The position numbers and the translations under genes were made by a program. A DNA stretch of 64,000 nucleotides from Jannaschia helgolandensis. Lineage in GTDB: Bacteria > Pseudomonadota > Alphaproteobacteria > Rhodobacterales > Rhodobacteraceae. This document shows, one piece after another, positions 63,721 through 64,000 of the stretch. The DNA lies in NCBI RefSeq assembly GCF_900109285.1, contig NZ_FNZQ01000002.1:186001-250000 (forward strand), in the 5' to 3' direction. The notes beneath the pieces were generated by a model, which saw nothing but the letters and a program-made list of their open reading frames with translations, did no database searches and was not told the DNA's origin. How positions within the stretch are numbered: position 1 is the first letter of the stretch; every line of letters starts with the position of its first letter.

Positions 63721-64000
63721 ATGGACGTCGGAACGATTTCTCTGGTTCTGTTGATCGGCCTGATGCTGTTGCTGGCTATAGGGATGCCACTGGGCCTCGC
63801 GTCGGCGGTGCTTGCGGTTTTGGTGCTTGTCATGAAGTTCGAGCCTGCGCTGCTGACCGCGCCGTGGGACTTCGGCGAAGGCCTGCTGACGGGCCGGTTC
63901 GGATCGGGGCCGTTGAACATTCTCAGTCAGAAGATCTTCGGATTGCTGACGGATTACGTGCTTATCTCGATCCCGCTGTTCATTTTCATGGCCTCGCTGC
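63721..64000 (+). CDS. TRAP transporter large permease (DctM), partial
   Basis: The first 93 residues of the large permease are present before the window ends: MDVGTISLVLLIGLMLLLAI, then IGMPLGLASAVLAVLV and the SIPLFIFMASL helix characteristic of DctM. GGGGGAAG precedes the ATG. The rest of the gene (about 330-360 codons more) lies beyond the window. Confidence 0.9.
   Translation, partial: MDVGTISLVLLIGLMLLLAIGMPLGLASAVLAVLVLVMKFEPALLTAPWDFGEGLLTGRFGSGPLNILSQKIFGLLTDYVLISIPLFIFMASL

Noticed and set aside
1-64000. Mobile element, prophage, CRISPR array or toxin-antitoxin system
   Set aside because: No transposase, integrase, phage structural gene, cas gene, direct-repeat array or toxin-antitoxin pair is recognisable.

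Overview
The window is about 64 kb of GC-rich, gene-dense chromosome from an alphaproteobacterium of the Rhodobacterales (Roseobacter/Rhodobacteraceae type). This is inferred from the gene content (PaaI thioesterase pairs, a MerR-controlled beta-oxidation operon, a stand-alone Hint protein, a DNA ligase with its associated exonuclease, a TRAP transporter with a sugar-acid cluster), from the many ATGA start/stop overlaps, and from a short 'GGATATTTT-ACCAA' type intergenic repeat common in that group. I see no insertion sequence, prophage, CRISPR array or rRNA. One tRNA is present (Leu, anticodon GAG).

Layout. 0-3.8 kb: a DUF952 protein and dihydroorotate dehydrogenase, facing a thioesterase-thioesterase-MATE operon. 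3.9-12.5 kb: two MerR regulators, then a fatty-acid beta-oxidation operon (acyl-CoA dehydrogenase, small RHH-like protein, glutathione transferase, thiolase, three tandem paralogous unknown proteins of which the first is frame-broken, and a FadB/FadJ-type bifunctional enzyme). 12.5-13.0 kb: a structured, repeat-containing gap. 13.0-25.5 kb: Hint protein, sulfotransferase and DMT permease; divergently an acyl-CoA synthetase and a degenerate M48-like protein; a pair of glycosyltransferases; an unknown alpha/beta protein; a lipoprotein; an SLC13 permease with a YmdB-type phosphoesterase. 25.8-29.3 kb: a sugar ABC transporter (binding protein and two permeases, no ATPase) with a LacI-type operator upstream. 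29.7-37.3 kb: argC, a secreted protein, an isolated fliG, a small membrane ORF, then exonuclease / alpha-beta hydrolase / DNA ligase / amidohydrolase. 37.3-41 kb: C26 amidotransferase-like hydrolase, GlcG and malate synthase G. 41.2-50.4 kb: pepN, an acyltransferase, tRNA-Leu, lipB, DUF1330, a type III polyketide synthase with its methyltransferase, ctaD and DUF2244. 50.3-53.8 kb: DUF1178-SDR-modABC in one coupled operon. 54-55.4 kb: a glutathione-peroxidase remnant coupled to a histone-deacetylase-family gene. 55.5-64 kb: a sugar-acid catabolic cluster (2-hydroxyacid dehydrogenase, FAH hydrolase, IlvD/Edd dehydratase, SDR, beta-hydroxyacid dehydrogenase, GntR regulator, TRAP transporter; the large permease runs off the end).

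How genes work together. The 4.5-12.5 kb operon can carry out all four steps of beta-oxidation, with a MerR-type palindrome in front of it. The 55-64 kb cluster reads as uptake by TRAP transporter, dehydration to a 2-keto-3-deoxy acid, oxidation by an SDR, and hydrolysis by a FAH-family enzyme, the non-phosphorylative route known for L-fuconate and L-rhamnonate; the actual substrate is not shown by the sequence. The most unusual items are the three-paralog family inside the beta-oxidation operon with a decayed first copy, the peroxidase remnant that keeps its coupling to the deacetylase gene, the Hint protein without a splicing nucleophile, and the 54-residue membrane ORF at 32.5 kb.
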